In this document: positions 1 through 11,109 of the stretch, piece by piece | How positions within the stretch are numbered: the first letter of the stretch is position 1 | How the letters are laid out: the number at the start of each line of letters is the position of its first letter | NCBI GenBank assembly: GCA_963575645.1 | Contig: OY754469.1 | Location: 10,124,001-10,188,000 of the forward strand | DNA: 64,000 nt | Direction: 5' to 3' | Source: Xanthostigma xanthostigma | Taxonomy: Eukaryota; Arthropoda; Insecta; Raphidioptera; Raphidiidae | Made by a program: the position numbers and the translations under genes | Notes under the pieces: generated by a model | What the model saw: only the letters and a program-made list of their open reading frames with translations | Database searches by the model: none | Told to the model about the DNA's origin: nothing

Positions 1-900
1 GGCTTACCAAAGCATATATTATATTTGATCAATTCTGGGCATATTTCAACGAATAACTTAGAGATCGCGAGTCGTCTTATACTTAACGTTAACATTACGT
101 TACGTATCAGTAACATCACGTCAAATAGCATATGGCACAGAAGTCTGAGGTCTGGGATTAGGAGGGGTCTGCCGTAATGGGTCAGCAGAGATGAATCGAA
201 GCATTAGGATTCTTCTCTGGAGAACCGTTACAGAATGTGGATTGTGGGGGCTATGGGAACGGCATTCAATTACAATTTACACATCCCTATTCACAAACTC
301 GGGACATTTTTTAAATAGTGCCAACGGTTTTGTTTCCAACGAGAAGCTCTGATTTCACCTGCCGATATTTCATTCTCTCAGTATATTTAATCCATCTATT
401 AAAGTTTAGTAATAATATGGTTTGTACTATTGTTAATCTTAAAGTTAAGTTTTGAAAGAATGCCAAAAGTATACATAAATTAACCTTGCCAAATGTAAAC
501 GTCGGCCGCATGCCTGGCTAAATAACTAAATGACATCGGTTAATTAATTAAACATAACGCAACAGATTCTTAACATTAAAAAACACATCATAAATGAGCT
601 GGATAAAATTCTTTTTAAAAGTGAACAACATAATAATCATTCAATTTTTCAACATCCATGAAGGATATTTTATAGGATAATGAGGTTACATAAAAGCAAA
701 TCAACAAACAGGCTAGTTTAAAAATAGTATATTTCACCACAAGGGCCGAAACAGTGATATTCTTTCCCTGCCTGAGGGTAATTAGTAATTACCTCCTGTA
801 CCCCCTCATATCTATACGCCCTTGACTGCTTAACCGTTGCGATCGGCAACGGCGACATCAAGCAAAAAGGAGCGTTCAAGATTATTTCTTTAATTCTTTA
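1..900. other. AT-rich sequence, no gene recognised
   Basis: I see no convincing open reading frame, RNA gene or bounded repeat here. The longest frames are under 70 codons and look random. Confidence 0.5.
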
Positions 901-904
901 TAAT

Positions 905-1275
905 AAGTACCTGGGTGACCGAGCTTTGCTCGGAAAGTTAAACAAAATACTGATATTCAAATACGTATTTATTTTAAGTCTCACTTGGATAGTAATTAAA
1001 GATTAACTGTCATAATATTTTGAAAACAATTGTTTCATTGTATGAAATTCCAAAACCTACTTACAATATTTAAGTATTTTCATACGTCAAAAAATTGATT
1101 TTTATAATGATAAAATTTGTAAGAAAACGATTTTTTCGAGAGATGAGACCTAACTAAAACGATTTTTTGCCCCCCAAAATCCCTTTTCAGTAAATTTCAT
1201 CCAAATCGTTAGGGCCGTTTTCGAGAAAATATTTAGGGACATAGGTAGGTACATAGGTAGATACAAGATTAGTTC
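905..1275. repeat. interspersed repeat, family A copy 1
   Basis: The block starts near a small perfect hairpin (CCGAGCTTTGCTCGG). The stretch from about 985 to 1238 is nearly identical to 57536-57776, including the segment ending 'gttagggccgttttcgagaa'. The second copy lies inside a different repeat at 57325-57892. Class not assigned. Confidence 0.75.
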
Positions 1276-1279
1276 GTTT

Positions 1280-2660
1280 AATAATTAAATATAGGGAATT
1301 ACAACTACTTCTTTTATTTCTGAGATACTTTCCTCACTCTGTCAAGCTTTGACAGGGTCAGTACAGTAATTTGTTAAATCTAGTTGCTATATTTAAACGA
1401 CATGCGATGCCACTTTGTTCTGACGTCACAAGTACTTTGATAAAAGTTAAGGTTTCATGGTTATATTATATTTTCAATGCTCACTGTAAAGTGATCCTTA
1501 CGAAATATATCGATTCTATTAAAAAATACAGATACACACGAACACAATATGTATTTACATAAAAATGTCAATATTTTAAATAAAAAAAAAAAAAATGTTA
1601 ACAAGATTGAAAATTTTGAACTTTATCTCCAAAGACTAATAATATTAAAAATAATATTTTTATAATAAGTTGAATACCGCAAAGCACTGCACAAATTTAA
1701 TAATTTTTTTTTTACATTAGTTGATGACTTGACTCTTGTCTTTGGTCAGTAGCATTAACTTCGATAATTAATTATAAAGTATATTATGTAATTGGCACTA
1801 GAATTGAAATTTTAAGTTGACTAGCTTTTTTTCGTCAACAGAAACCTCTGATAATAATTGGTAAAAATGTATTTCCACCATGACGTGCCGGGATACGCAA
1901 TCATGACCGTCATGACGTCACAACGTATAAAGTGACATGGCAGCTGTTGTTGATTATTTACCAATGCTACAGTTTGTACACATAATTTATTTCATAATTT
2001 TTTTAAGTTATTCGCTTTTTTGCTCATTAAAATGTGCATTTTTTACATATCAACGGCGCGCGGCGTCTAAATTGCTATTTTTTGATAAACAAAATTTAAA
2101 GAGTAACCTTAAACAAAAAAACAATATAGATTTATAATCTATTAAAGCGCATTTTCTTAGTTACAAAATGAGACAACGTTACTGATTTTTATCCCAAATA
2201 AATTTCGCCCTGTTATCGAGATGTCGCCTTCAAGTAAAGCCAGGTTTAATCCAACGCACCCAAACGTTACGCCATCCCACAAAAAAACGTCGTTCCATAA
2301 AAAAGTCGCGCCAATTGTACGGTTTTACTCCCAACCAAACGCGCCATTATATGTTTCACAACAAAAAATACTACTCGCTTTTTAGCACTTTCGTCGAAGG
2401 TAAGGAAAAAGTCGATCGAAATTCGTTCATTGTAGTCTAAGCTCCCATGACAGAAAAAGTTACCCCTACGAACACCTCAAAATTATAAAGTGAAAATGGC
2501 TGAAAAACATGTAAGAAACATGTTACGCCTGCCAGACTAGTAAAAATTTGTTAATTGTTATTTTTTATGAATTTTTGAATTTAAAAAAAAACATGATATT
2601 TTTTCCAAAACACCTGCTGGAAATTTATACAATTTGTAGTAAATAATGTACCATTTTTGA
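1280..2660. other. AT-rich sequence, no gene recognised
   Basis: AT-rich DNA with homopolymer runs and short frames only (under 70 codons, no recognisable domain). I see no gene or clearly bounded element. Confidence 0.45.
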
Positions 2661-2666
2661 AAAAAT

Positions 2667-2860
2667 TTGTCTGGCTGACAATTTTCGTTAATAAATTTGT
2701 CAGACTTCATTTGTTATAAATTATTTTTTTTATGAAAATACATTTTATAACACCTCCTTGATTTTTTTTAAATAAAGTTTAAGATCTCTTCTATCTAATA
2801 CAACTTGTCTGGCTGACAATTTTTGTTAATAAATTTGTCAGACTTCATTTGTTGTAAATT
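2667..2860. repeat. local direct duplication, about 54 bp repeated 138 bp apart
   Basis: Two copies of a segment containing 'ctggctgacaatttt' and 'ataaatttgtcagacttcat' begin near 2667 and 2805. Each is itself partly self-complementary (gtctggctgaca / tgtcagac), so it could form a small stem. Function unknown. Confidence 0.7.
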
Positions 2861-3101
2861 TTTTTTATGAAGTCTGTCATAGTAAAAAACATTTTTTCGC
2901 TGACAGACTAATTTTTATGCAGAAAATAGATGTCAAACCTTCTTTCAGAAAAAAAATTAAGGTGGTGTTTTGACACGGCCCTTGTAAAAGCTGATTTGTT
3001 TATGAAAAAACGCTGTCACGGCGCTTAAAATTAAATCTGGCATCGTAAAAAACAATGTTTTGATGAAAAATGTATTAAAGTACATAAAAGGTATCTACCG
3101 T

Positions 3102-3249
3102 ATTAATTTAGAATAAAAAAAAATTTTTCTAGTTAGCAACGATTATATACCATATTTTTTCATTAAATGCGACCACATTTTTTTATGAAAAAATATGGTA
3201 TAATCGTTGCTAACTGAAAAATTTTTTTTTTTTTTTATTCTAAATTAAT
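3102..3249. repeat. palindromic foldback, 148 bp
   Basis: Arms of about 65 bp (3102-3166 and 3184-3249) are near-perfect reverse complements around a loop of under 20 bases. They share 'ttagcaacgattata' on one side and its complement on the other. It looks like a short hairpin MITE. No target duplication was settled. Confidence 0.8.
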
Positions 3250-3559
3250 ATCTACTGTAGATCCTTAGAGCTTGGACTATTGGATCAATTGTAAAACCGA
3301 CGAATCTTTAAATTAAAAAATGTGCTCACGAAAAAAGTTTATAATATACCACCTTCTGTGTCGTGATTTTAGGAGCGTGGAAGTGGTAATACAAAAACGG
3401 CGTTAAGACTTGGGGGTTCGCGCAACGCCGCTTAAACATTTTGGGTTTCCATAATCTCTGCGACATTGTAACTGTTTTAGATTCAAGGTAATGTTGATTT
3501 TCCGCAATGAATAAACGCGACATCTGTACCTTCGCTATTATATTTAGCGACACATTTCT

Positions 3560-4450
3560 TACGTTATTCTAATATTAACGCATGTTTTGATGTCTTATTG
3601 TGTCTTGTACGTACTTTGTTCAAGTCAAATATACCAGTGTTTCTAAAATTGTTACCGTCAAAAATTAAAAGTTGTGAAAATGGACTTATCAGATTTTTTA
3701 ATATTTTTGTAAACTTGAAAAGTATATCTTTCTAATGTAATGTTAATTTATTTTTACAAAAAAAAAAATGTATATTCATGTAGATGTCAGTCACTTTTTC
3801 ATATGATGACAGTGCACCGACCACTGGTTTAGAACTGACGATGTAAATAATCCGCGTATAACTTTATGACCCATATGTTCCACGCATGAAAAGTTCAAAT
3901 ATACTACGAAAAGATATTTTACTACGTTTATTGTTAGAATACTTATTCATTCTTGTCAGAGTTTAATGCAACAAAAATGAGATTAAGTAACTTTTTAAAA
4001 TTATACTTCTTTTGGCGCGTTATGAAAAAAATGATGAGTGAATTTTTAGACCGTAACATCAAAATTTACAGGACGAAGTTGCCAGATTAATTATTTACGC
4101 CTGGGAAATTTTGTTAAATTTTTTAATTTTAAGCACGCTTACCAAAAATTTGACTGATGGCGCAGCGAACTAAAATATTAAAAAAAAATTAAATAATTAA
4201 ATTATGTGTTACTTTAGAATAAACAATAATTCAGCCGCCGCGATAGTGAAAGATTCGCGTTTGACTATTAGCGAAACAACTGGCTGTTGTCTAAATGTTT
4301 CCTTTACGCCATTCCCAATGACCTACCTAACTATGCATGCCAAATTTCATATTTCTAACTCTAAGTCACCTCGAAGAGATCTAGGTTTTAGACCAGTCAG
4401 TGCAGAGTGTTCGGACTTCATTTTCTCGGGAACAATTTTTAAACAAAATT
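3560..4450. other. no gene recognised; GC-mixed repeat-like stretch
   Basis: A 92-codon frame at 4204-4482 runs into the foldback that follows and shows no domain. The block from 4200 to 4440 is richer in GC than its surroundings and reads like part of an old interspersed repeat. Confidence 0.35.
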
Positions 4451-4458
4451 ATAAGAAT

Positions 4459-4600
4459 AATTTTGGAAAAAATTATTTCTAACCGATTTTATAACGGTTG
4501 AATATTGAAAAAGTTATATGGTTTTATACGTTTGTCTAAAATTGGTATCGCTAAAGAAATCGTTATAAAATCGGTTAGAAATAATTTTTTTCCAAAAATT
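4459..4600. repeat. palindromic foldback, 142 bp
   Basis: Left arm 4459-4496 and right arm 4561-4600 are reverse complements (for example 'aaccgattttataacg' against 'cgttataaaatcggtt') with a loop of about 65 bases. This is the shape of a hairpin MITE. Confidence 0.8.
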
Positions 4601-4609
4601 CCAACAGGA

Positions 4610-6080
4610 TACTAAATTTGAATAGATTTGTGATTTTTCTGGCTTTGTCCGACCAGGTAAACCTATTTATGAAAAAAATGGCGCAATTTGCAATTAAGGA
4701 AACAAAAAAAAAAGTGATCGTTAATTACTCGAGAAGTAATTGACCGATGACGCTAAAATTATTCATGCATGTTTGGATCAACATAGACATCATTTTTGAT
4801 AATTTTCAGCCATCTATATATGCGGTCATTTTTTTGTTAAAAAATAGTGAAAAAACGTGTTTTTTTAACTTTCGGGGCTATTTGCAAGTTAACAATAATT
4901 GCACTTAGCGACCTCTGTCAGTGCTCATTTTTTAGGAAATTTCATAAGCGACAATTTTCTCAATGCATATGCTATACTAAAAGTCAAGAGGAACGGAGAT
5001 ATTAAAGGAAATAGAGAAAAAAACACTATTTTCGTCACTAATTGTTAATTAATTAATTAATCAAGCACACCAACAATTTGTAAGCAAACTTAGGGGGTTG
5101 AACTACACCCTAAAACGAAGCGATTCCAACAATAATCTCGCCTGTACCCGAAAAATACACCCAAAACTCCTCGCCGTCTTGCCTATTAACAAAATTACAA
5201 GTTGGCAGGTCAAATAGATTTTGAATTAAAGTAGCTCAAAATGGTTTGGGCAAAATATACAGACAGTATTTGCCGAAATTTGTTGTGTGTCCAGATAACA
5301 TCATAATATTAATATTCATCTGTAAAATATGTGCTTGAAAAGTGTCATTATCCTCATAATGAGGCAGACATTAAGCACAAGCTATAAAAACAGTGTGAGT
5401 CATTGTTAAGTAGCGCGGGTGTATAAAACTATAAATATTGCATTTTTCTAAAATCACTTTTTCTTTGTGTCATCATCCTCATGTAATGAAGCATGCTCTT
5501 TCAACAAGTTTATTACCTATCACTAGCACATGTTGCACTTATTTTCCGCGAGTCAACTTGACAATGACCTGAGGTGCACAAAGGATTTTATTTATTTTTT
5601 GAAGTGCAACTTCTTATGCGACCTCGAGCCGTTTAACGTTTGCGTTATAAATAATTGTGTATACGTGAATCATTTTAAAAAATGAAAATTGTATAATTAC
5701 AACATCATATTATCACATATTGAAATCTATAAATGTATATTAAAATCAATTCTCGTGCGTTAGTCTTATAAAAACTCGAAAATGGCTCGACCGATTTGAA
5801 TTTTTTTTTTTGTTCGTTTTAATACGGGGGTGATTTAGGAAAAATTCAAAGGAACAGACGGAAAATCGAATTCTTTTGTGTCCACGATTTTTTTTTGTGA
5901 CACAGTTATGTCGATGGTGGACACAGCTATGTCCACGGTTACACAGAAATCTTCCTAGTCCGGAATAGTTGAGCCCATCCGCCCCTGCTTCTTAGTCACT
6001 ATATGTAGATCCGTCCCTGACAGTAAAGACTAATTTTTATTCAGCTATTGTCAGATTCACGTTTGTGTTAAAACCGGCAG
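4610..6080. other. no gene recognised
   Basis: AT-rich DNA. A piece near 5767-5850 resembles the modules of the 25.3-26.4 kb foldback ('ggctcgaccgatttgaat', then 'aggaacag'), so it is probably a decayed relative of that element. Confidence 0.4.
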
Positions 6081-6087
6081 TTATAAC

Positions 6088-6625
6088 TAGTGATGTGCCG
6101 GATATCCGTATCCGTATCCGCGGAGCTTCGAGGGAGAAACAAGATCCGTATCCGTATCCGTTAGTTTTATGGCGGATCTTTTATCTTATTAATTTTCAAT
6201 TCATAGATGAAATTTTATATATATAGGTGATTAGGTAATAATGAAAAACTGTTAAATTCCATTCAGATTATTTTTTATTTCTTAAAATCGTATTTGGCAC
6301 CTTTATATTGCAAAAATTTATCGTAGTGAGTACCATACCAATAGTACATAACTCAAAGGTACTAATAAAAAACTATCTTTATAATGAGATATTGCACATC
6401 GATCTTTGAAAAGAGACAATCTGTTATGAGAGTTAACTCTTAAAGAAGTCAATAACTTTTTCCCATAACAGATAGTCTCTTTCCAAAGGTCGATGTGTAA
6501 TATTTACCGCCACGTACTCTAAGAAAGTTAAGATCCGTATCCGTATCCGCGGATCTTGAAACCAAATATCCGTATTCAGATCCGTATCCGCGGATCTGAA
6601 TTTTTAACGATCCGGCACATCACTA
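6088..6625. mobile_element. non-autonomous hAT-type element, copy 1
   Basis: Terminal inverted repeats start TAGTGATGTGCCGG and end CCGGCACATCACTA, followed inward by repeats of 'ccgtatccg'. The 8-bp flanks gttataac and gttattac match at 7 of 8 positions, the target duplication length of hAT elements. An internal palindrome lies at about 6390-6515. The copy at 15262-15796 is close to identical. No transposase frame is present. Confidence 0.85.
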
Positions 6626-6766
6626 GTTATTACGCAACCCAAACGATGCGTTGTTTGTTAGATGTCATATCGATATACAGCAGCGGATCTACGATTTTTA
6701 GAACTGGGGCAGAAACTTGATAATGCTGCCTCCTCTCTCCTTCGTTTGAGATAAATTACTTAAAAA

Positions 6767-7077
6767 TATAATACGCGCCACGGACCTAATAGGTTCGGAA
6801 GTTAGTCACAAACAGCATCGCAAAGGCACATTTTAGAGCCGTGTGATACTCTCACCACCTTCCAGTTACCTGCACGGAACGTGCGCTCGTCGGTGATTGG
6901 CCGTGATCGCTCGTTGCCTTTGTCACTTGTTGCTTTCCTGCTTTCCTACAGTCGAGTTGTTATTGCTATTTTAGTTTTGTTGAGTTGCGAGTTTGTAGTT
7001 TTTCAACAGACTGTACAAGCGCAAGCCCGCATTCGCATCTAACTTCCGAGCTTTTTAGATTTGTGGCGAGTATTATA
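6767..7077. mobile_element. TIR element, 'TATAATACGCGCC' family, copy 1
   Basis: Inverted ends TATAATACGCGCCACGGA...and ...GTGGCGAGTATTATA, with 'ggttcggaagttag' inside the left end and its complement inside the right. Related copies lie at 39635-39959 and 40366-40609. No coding frame. The ends allow a TA target duplication, but this is not decisive. Confidence 0.75.
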
Positions 7078-7079
7078 AC

Positions 7080-7560
7080 TCACAATGGTTAGCATGTTTC
7101 GTGAACGAGACAAAAAAAACCTTTAATAAATTTGCACTCTTTATTATCTATTACCATATTATATTATGATTTTGGCACCCTCTGAAACTGTCGGATACCC
7201 CGGTTTCCTCCCTAGATCCGGGGCTGTCCATATAAGAACGTTTAAGGATGAACGCGAAAAAATTCGCTGGTGTAAAGTTCATTTTTTATTTCGAATTGTT
7301 GATAATGCCACAAAACAAAAATAACCATGAAATCAGCTCTGTTTTGCCGTGAAATATAATACGTACGGCTATGTTTGTTTATAAACATCTAAAATGTGTA
7401 TTGCGCACTTGAGCTCATCAAAAGATTGAAAGGCGCCAAAGAACAACAGGTACACGAGGTAATAAAATGCACGAAAATCAACATACAAAATGTGCGAGGA
7501 AAAGTTGACAGTGCAGAAAAATTCAAAAGTAATTTTAGTTCGTTTTAAGCGCGATTCACA
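7080..7560. other. no gene recognised
   Basis: Mixed-composition DNA between two repeats. I see no open frame of note and no RNA gene. Confidence 0.4.
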
Positions 7561-7564
7561 CTAG

Positions 7565-7795
7565 CTGTAACGCCAGTATTTTGTACCGGCAACCGACTTT
7601 CTAGCTCAAAACAAGCAGAAAAACAAGCACAAAAAATAGTTCCGGTTCTAATTTTAAAAATCCATTTCCCGCAGTGAAGTCATTTTCATCTTCGTAACCT
7701 ACACGATAGCCAGCCCAAGTCCCAGCAGTAATTCCAGCGGCAAAACCAGCCTCGTGTGCAGCGGCCTTGCTAGGGTTGCCATCCGTCCGGGTTTC
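7565..7795. repeat. GC-rich interspersed repeat, family B copy 1
   Basis: Contains 'gctcaaaacaagcag', 'agtcattttcatcttcg' and 'cctcgtgtgcagcggcc'. The same ordered landmarks occur in two other blocks, at 8930-9350 and 48930-49330. The 90-codon frame on the - strand here is a product of this repeat; I do not treat it as a gene. Confidence 0.65.
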
Positions 7796-7869
7796 CCCGG
7801 ATTTGTTTTCCGGGGAGCATCCAGACGGGGTTTTGTTTACCGATCGGATTTTAAAATGACTAGATAAAT

Positions 7870-8920
7870 ACATATTTACGACCGTAGAATTAAGCAGAGA
7901 TATTTTCTGGAATTAAGTTTCTTTAATACGAAAAGATTTAGTTTTGCTTATTGGAAAAAAGAAACTAGAGTTATTGATGGTTTTTCTAATTAAGTTCGCG
8001 ATACATACCACATTTTTTGCACTACCCCCATAAAATAACGAGTTTTCAATTCATTTTCAGTACATTTTCAAAATGTTTGATATTTCTTTGCGTAACAAAC
8101 TGACACTATAGGTTACTACGTTAGCTAACAATAAAATAGCATTAAATTTTACTTTACGCACTAGTGTTAAAAATGGTTTAATTTACGACCACTACGCACG
8201 CACGAAAACCAGTTATTTTATAGGAGGTAGTGCCAAAATATATTTATGTTTGTTTAGACAAACTGAAAAATTATTTACAGATAATATTTTAAATATTAAG
8301 GTTTAGCTCGCGTCTACAAGCGCACAATCGCCTTTTTTTAACTTCCTCGAATTGTTATGATGAACAAAATATTCGACGATGTAATAAAAACAAAACATAA
8401 AATTTTTTGACACCACTGTTTATTGCGTGATGAAAACAAGAAGTTATAAAAGACAGTAATTATCAGTAATTTTATTTAAAACTGTAACGGAAATATTCAC
8501 AAAAATTAATTTGTTAAAAATTTAGCTATGCTTTACGACAAAAAAAAAATTGCGCTGTTTAATGTTGGTCGATGTTTCGCAAATTATATTAGTTCGTCTT
8601 CAGACAATAATGTTAATAACTATGAAAAATGATGAGTATTTTTTGTTTGAACATAGATATTATTTTTCTCACCATTAGCAAACGTCAAGAACATTTTGGT
8701 GGTAAACAATAAACAGCCAACCCACTACACATTTAATTAGTAATGAACAGGTCGCCAGCTCGCGCGACACTGCCAAATATCTCGAGTTTCAAACAAATCC
8801 CCACCCCTGAAAGCTTTTACACGTAGACTACTTACGCTTGAATAGAAACAAGATGTGCTTCAGATCTGAAACATTTTATTCTATTTTTCAGTATATATGT
8901 TACGGTCAATGTAAAGTCCG
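7870..8920. other. no gene recognised
   Basis: AT-rich DNA with short frames only. It includes an A-rich run near 8540 and no bounded element that I can define. Confidence 0.4.
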
Positions 8921-8929
8921 CTGCACACG

Positions 8930-9350
8930 AGGCTGGATTTGCCGCTAAATTTCACTACTAATTTTCTAGCTCTAGTTTTCTTAATCGCTATTATGTGCTC
9001 GCGTCACACGAGACGTCTTTACAAGCTTGCTCTGCAGGTAGATTCGCGCGCAGTAATAGAACGGTACAACAAAAGTGCATGTTTGTTGTCTCTGAACAGA
9101 ACACACACTATGGCATAGTTTGTGGGCGTTTGTTCAAGTAGTTCACGTGACAAGATACTGTTTCCTGATTGTTTCTTGTCATACCTAGCAACGGATCTAG
9201 CAAGAAAAATAGCCCCTGTTCTAACTTTAAAACCTATCTTGTGAACTAGCAGGCGAGCTCGCAGTGACGTCATTTCCAGCTTCGTACCCAGCCTACCGAC
9301 CAGCAGAGAAGTCCAAGTAGCGTTTCTAGCCTCGTGTGCAGCGGCCTTAA
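8930..9350. repeat. GC-rich interspersed repeat, family B copy 2
   Basis: Shares 'gatactgtttcctgatt', 'gtgacgtcatttc' and 'cctcgtgtgcagcggcc' in the same order as the blocks at 7565 and 48930. The 84-codon frame inside it on the - strand is a by-product of the repeat. Confidence 0.65.
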
Positions 9351-9581
9351 TTCGTTCGTAACCAGTGCCGGCATATGAGTTAGTGCAGCTCTAGTTACTA
9401 TGGTTTTTGGTGTCCCTTCCATACTATTCATACCAACCTCCATAAAGTTATACAGATAAAATACTCATTTTTAGTGTGTTTGCCATAGCACTTACATTAT
9501 TGACGTAGGTCGGATGGCGGGATCTAGGAATATAACTAAAATTTTTCAGCGTTTCTTAGCTTCCTGAACGTTCATAAAAAA

Positions 9582-9826
9582 TTGGTTGTCTGTAAAGTCG
9601 GTTTACGGACGATAGTTTTACGTGATAACGTCATTAAGAAACATTGATAAACTCTCTCACGTCACGCGAGAAGAGAGAGAAATGCGTACAAGCCGACGCT
9701 TGGGCCGATCGTGCTTCTCTACCGCTTATACCGCGCTCTCGCTTGCACGCTCAGGCTCAGGCGGAACGTGACACTTTTTCGTGCGTGCAGCCGGTGTTTC
9801 ATCAATTTATAAGACGTTATCACGTC
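9582..9826 (+). mobile_element. poly(A)-site repeat family P, copy 1
   Basis: Begins TTGGTTGTCTGTAAAGTCGG after an A-run and ends GACGTTATCACGTC before another A-run. The sub-terminal motif ACGTGATAACGT is repeated in inverse at the far end. The interior 'cttgggccgatcgtgcttct' is shared with the copies at 31114 and 37093. No coding frame. The superfamily is unresolved. Confidence 0.85.
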
Positions 9827-9829
9827 AAA

Positions 9830-10190
9830 AATATATTATATTAAAAAAATGTATCTTAATTTATGCTATAGTCAAGGCCATTCTTGCTTAGTTTATCGCG
9901 TAAAAGAAAAATCTATCCCGATGAAAATGTTGGTTTTATAAAAAAAAGTTCACAGAAAAATTACGTAAGTGGATTCACTTCAGTGATGTCACTTGAATGG
10001 TTTATTAATCGCCACTATTAAACGCTTGACCTGTTTTCGCACATTTAGATTGAAATTTATTAATAAATACATACCGAACATATTGTTTGTCTAATTTTGT
10101 ACCATTAAAAATTGATATCATTTCCAAGCTCTTGAAAAGCTCTCAATGAATTTTAAAATACAAAGATGAGTCATCGATATTAAAAATAAA
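9830..10190. other. no gene recognised
   Basis: AT-rich spacer between repeat copies, without frames or RNA genes that I can support. Confidence 0.4.
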
Positions 10191-10194
10191 TAGA

Positions 10195-10345
10195 AACTAA
10201 ATATTAATTATTTTTTTATATTTTTAGATCCGTTCTGAAGAAGATCCAAATCCGGATCGAAACGTTAATGTATTAATTATATTTTTTGTCAATATCTATA
10301 CCTATTGTCTGAAAAATTGGTCGATAATTTTATTTATTGAATATG
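10195..10345. repeat. interspersed repeat, family C copy 1
   Basis: Contains 'gttctgaagaagatccaaat' followed by 'cgaaacgttaatg'. An inverted copy lies at 47285-47515. The 'tgaagaag...gaaacgtt' layout recalls Penelope-like elements in insects, but no reverse transcriptase or GIY-YIG frame is present, so the class is a guess. Confidence 0.6.
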
Positions 10346-10559
10346 TATAAGAGTTTTGTTTTTTAATGTGTAGAATAATGTTTGCCCATTTTTTTTTAAA
10401 TTAATATTAATTAGCTTTTGTCCGAAACTTCGCCCAGAGGAGCGCTTTAAAAATCGTTATATATAGGCATAGGTTATAAAGGACGTGCAGTCTGGAGAAC
10501 CGTCATTTTATATATTATGAGTGATAATATTTCGTCTCACCCCTCAAGAACTACTGAAC

Positions 10560-10775
10560 CGATGTATGCGTCGATGCTCTTTTAGGGTTTCGTACCATAA
10601 GGGTCCCCAACGGGACCCTACTACTAAGCCTCCGCTGTCTGTACGTCTATCTGTCAGCGGGTTGTATCTCTCATGAATAGAGAGTTGAAATTTTCACAGC
10701 GTGTGTATTTCTATTGGCGCTATAACAACAAATAATGAAAACTAAAATGGCGACTTTCAAAATGGCCGCCGCGCA
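10560..10775. repeat. lepidopteran-style interspersed repeat fragment
   Basis: Contains 'gggtttcgtaccataaggg', 'gtctgtacgtctatctgtca', 'gagagttgaaattttcacag' and 'aatggcgactttcaaaatgg'. I know this motif order from many moth and butterfly genomes. A decayed related stretch lies at 30056-30170. No frame is open across it. Confidence 0.6.
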
Positions 10776-11109
10776 ATGCGATCACGTGATGCATTTTTAC
10801 AAAAAAAAATTTAGTGAGTCAAATTTTCAAAAAAAATATTATGTCATAGCGTGCCATATACTAGTGATCTATGAAAATATTTCTACAGTAAATTTTGACA
10901 AAACAAATATTTTACGTGTCAAAATATTCATATATTTAGTTTTATTTTAAAAAAAGAAATAGAAAAAGATATTTATATTTCTATAATATACTATGTTGCA
11001 TAGTTTTTTTTGTGGCAACCACACATTTATTTATTTTTCTAAGTGAATTCATGAACTGGGGTCTATATGTATGACCCCGGTTCTTTTTGGATATGGTGCG
11101 TCAAAAAAC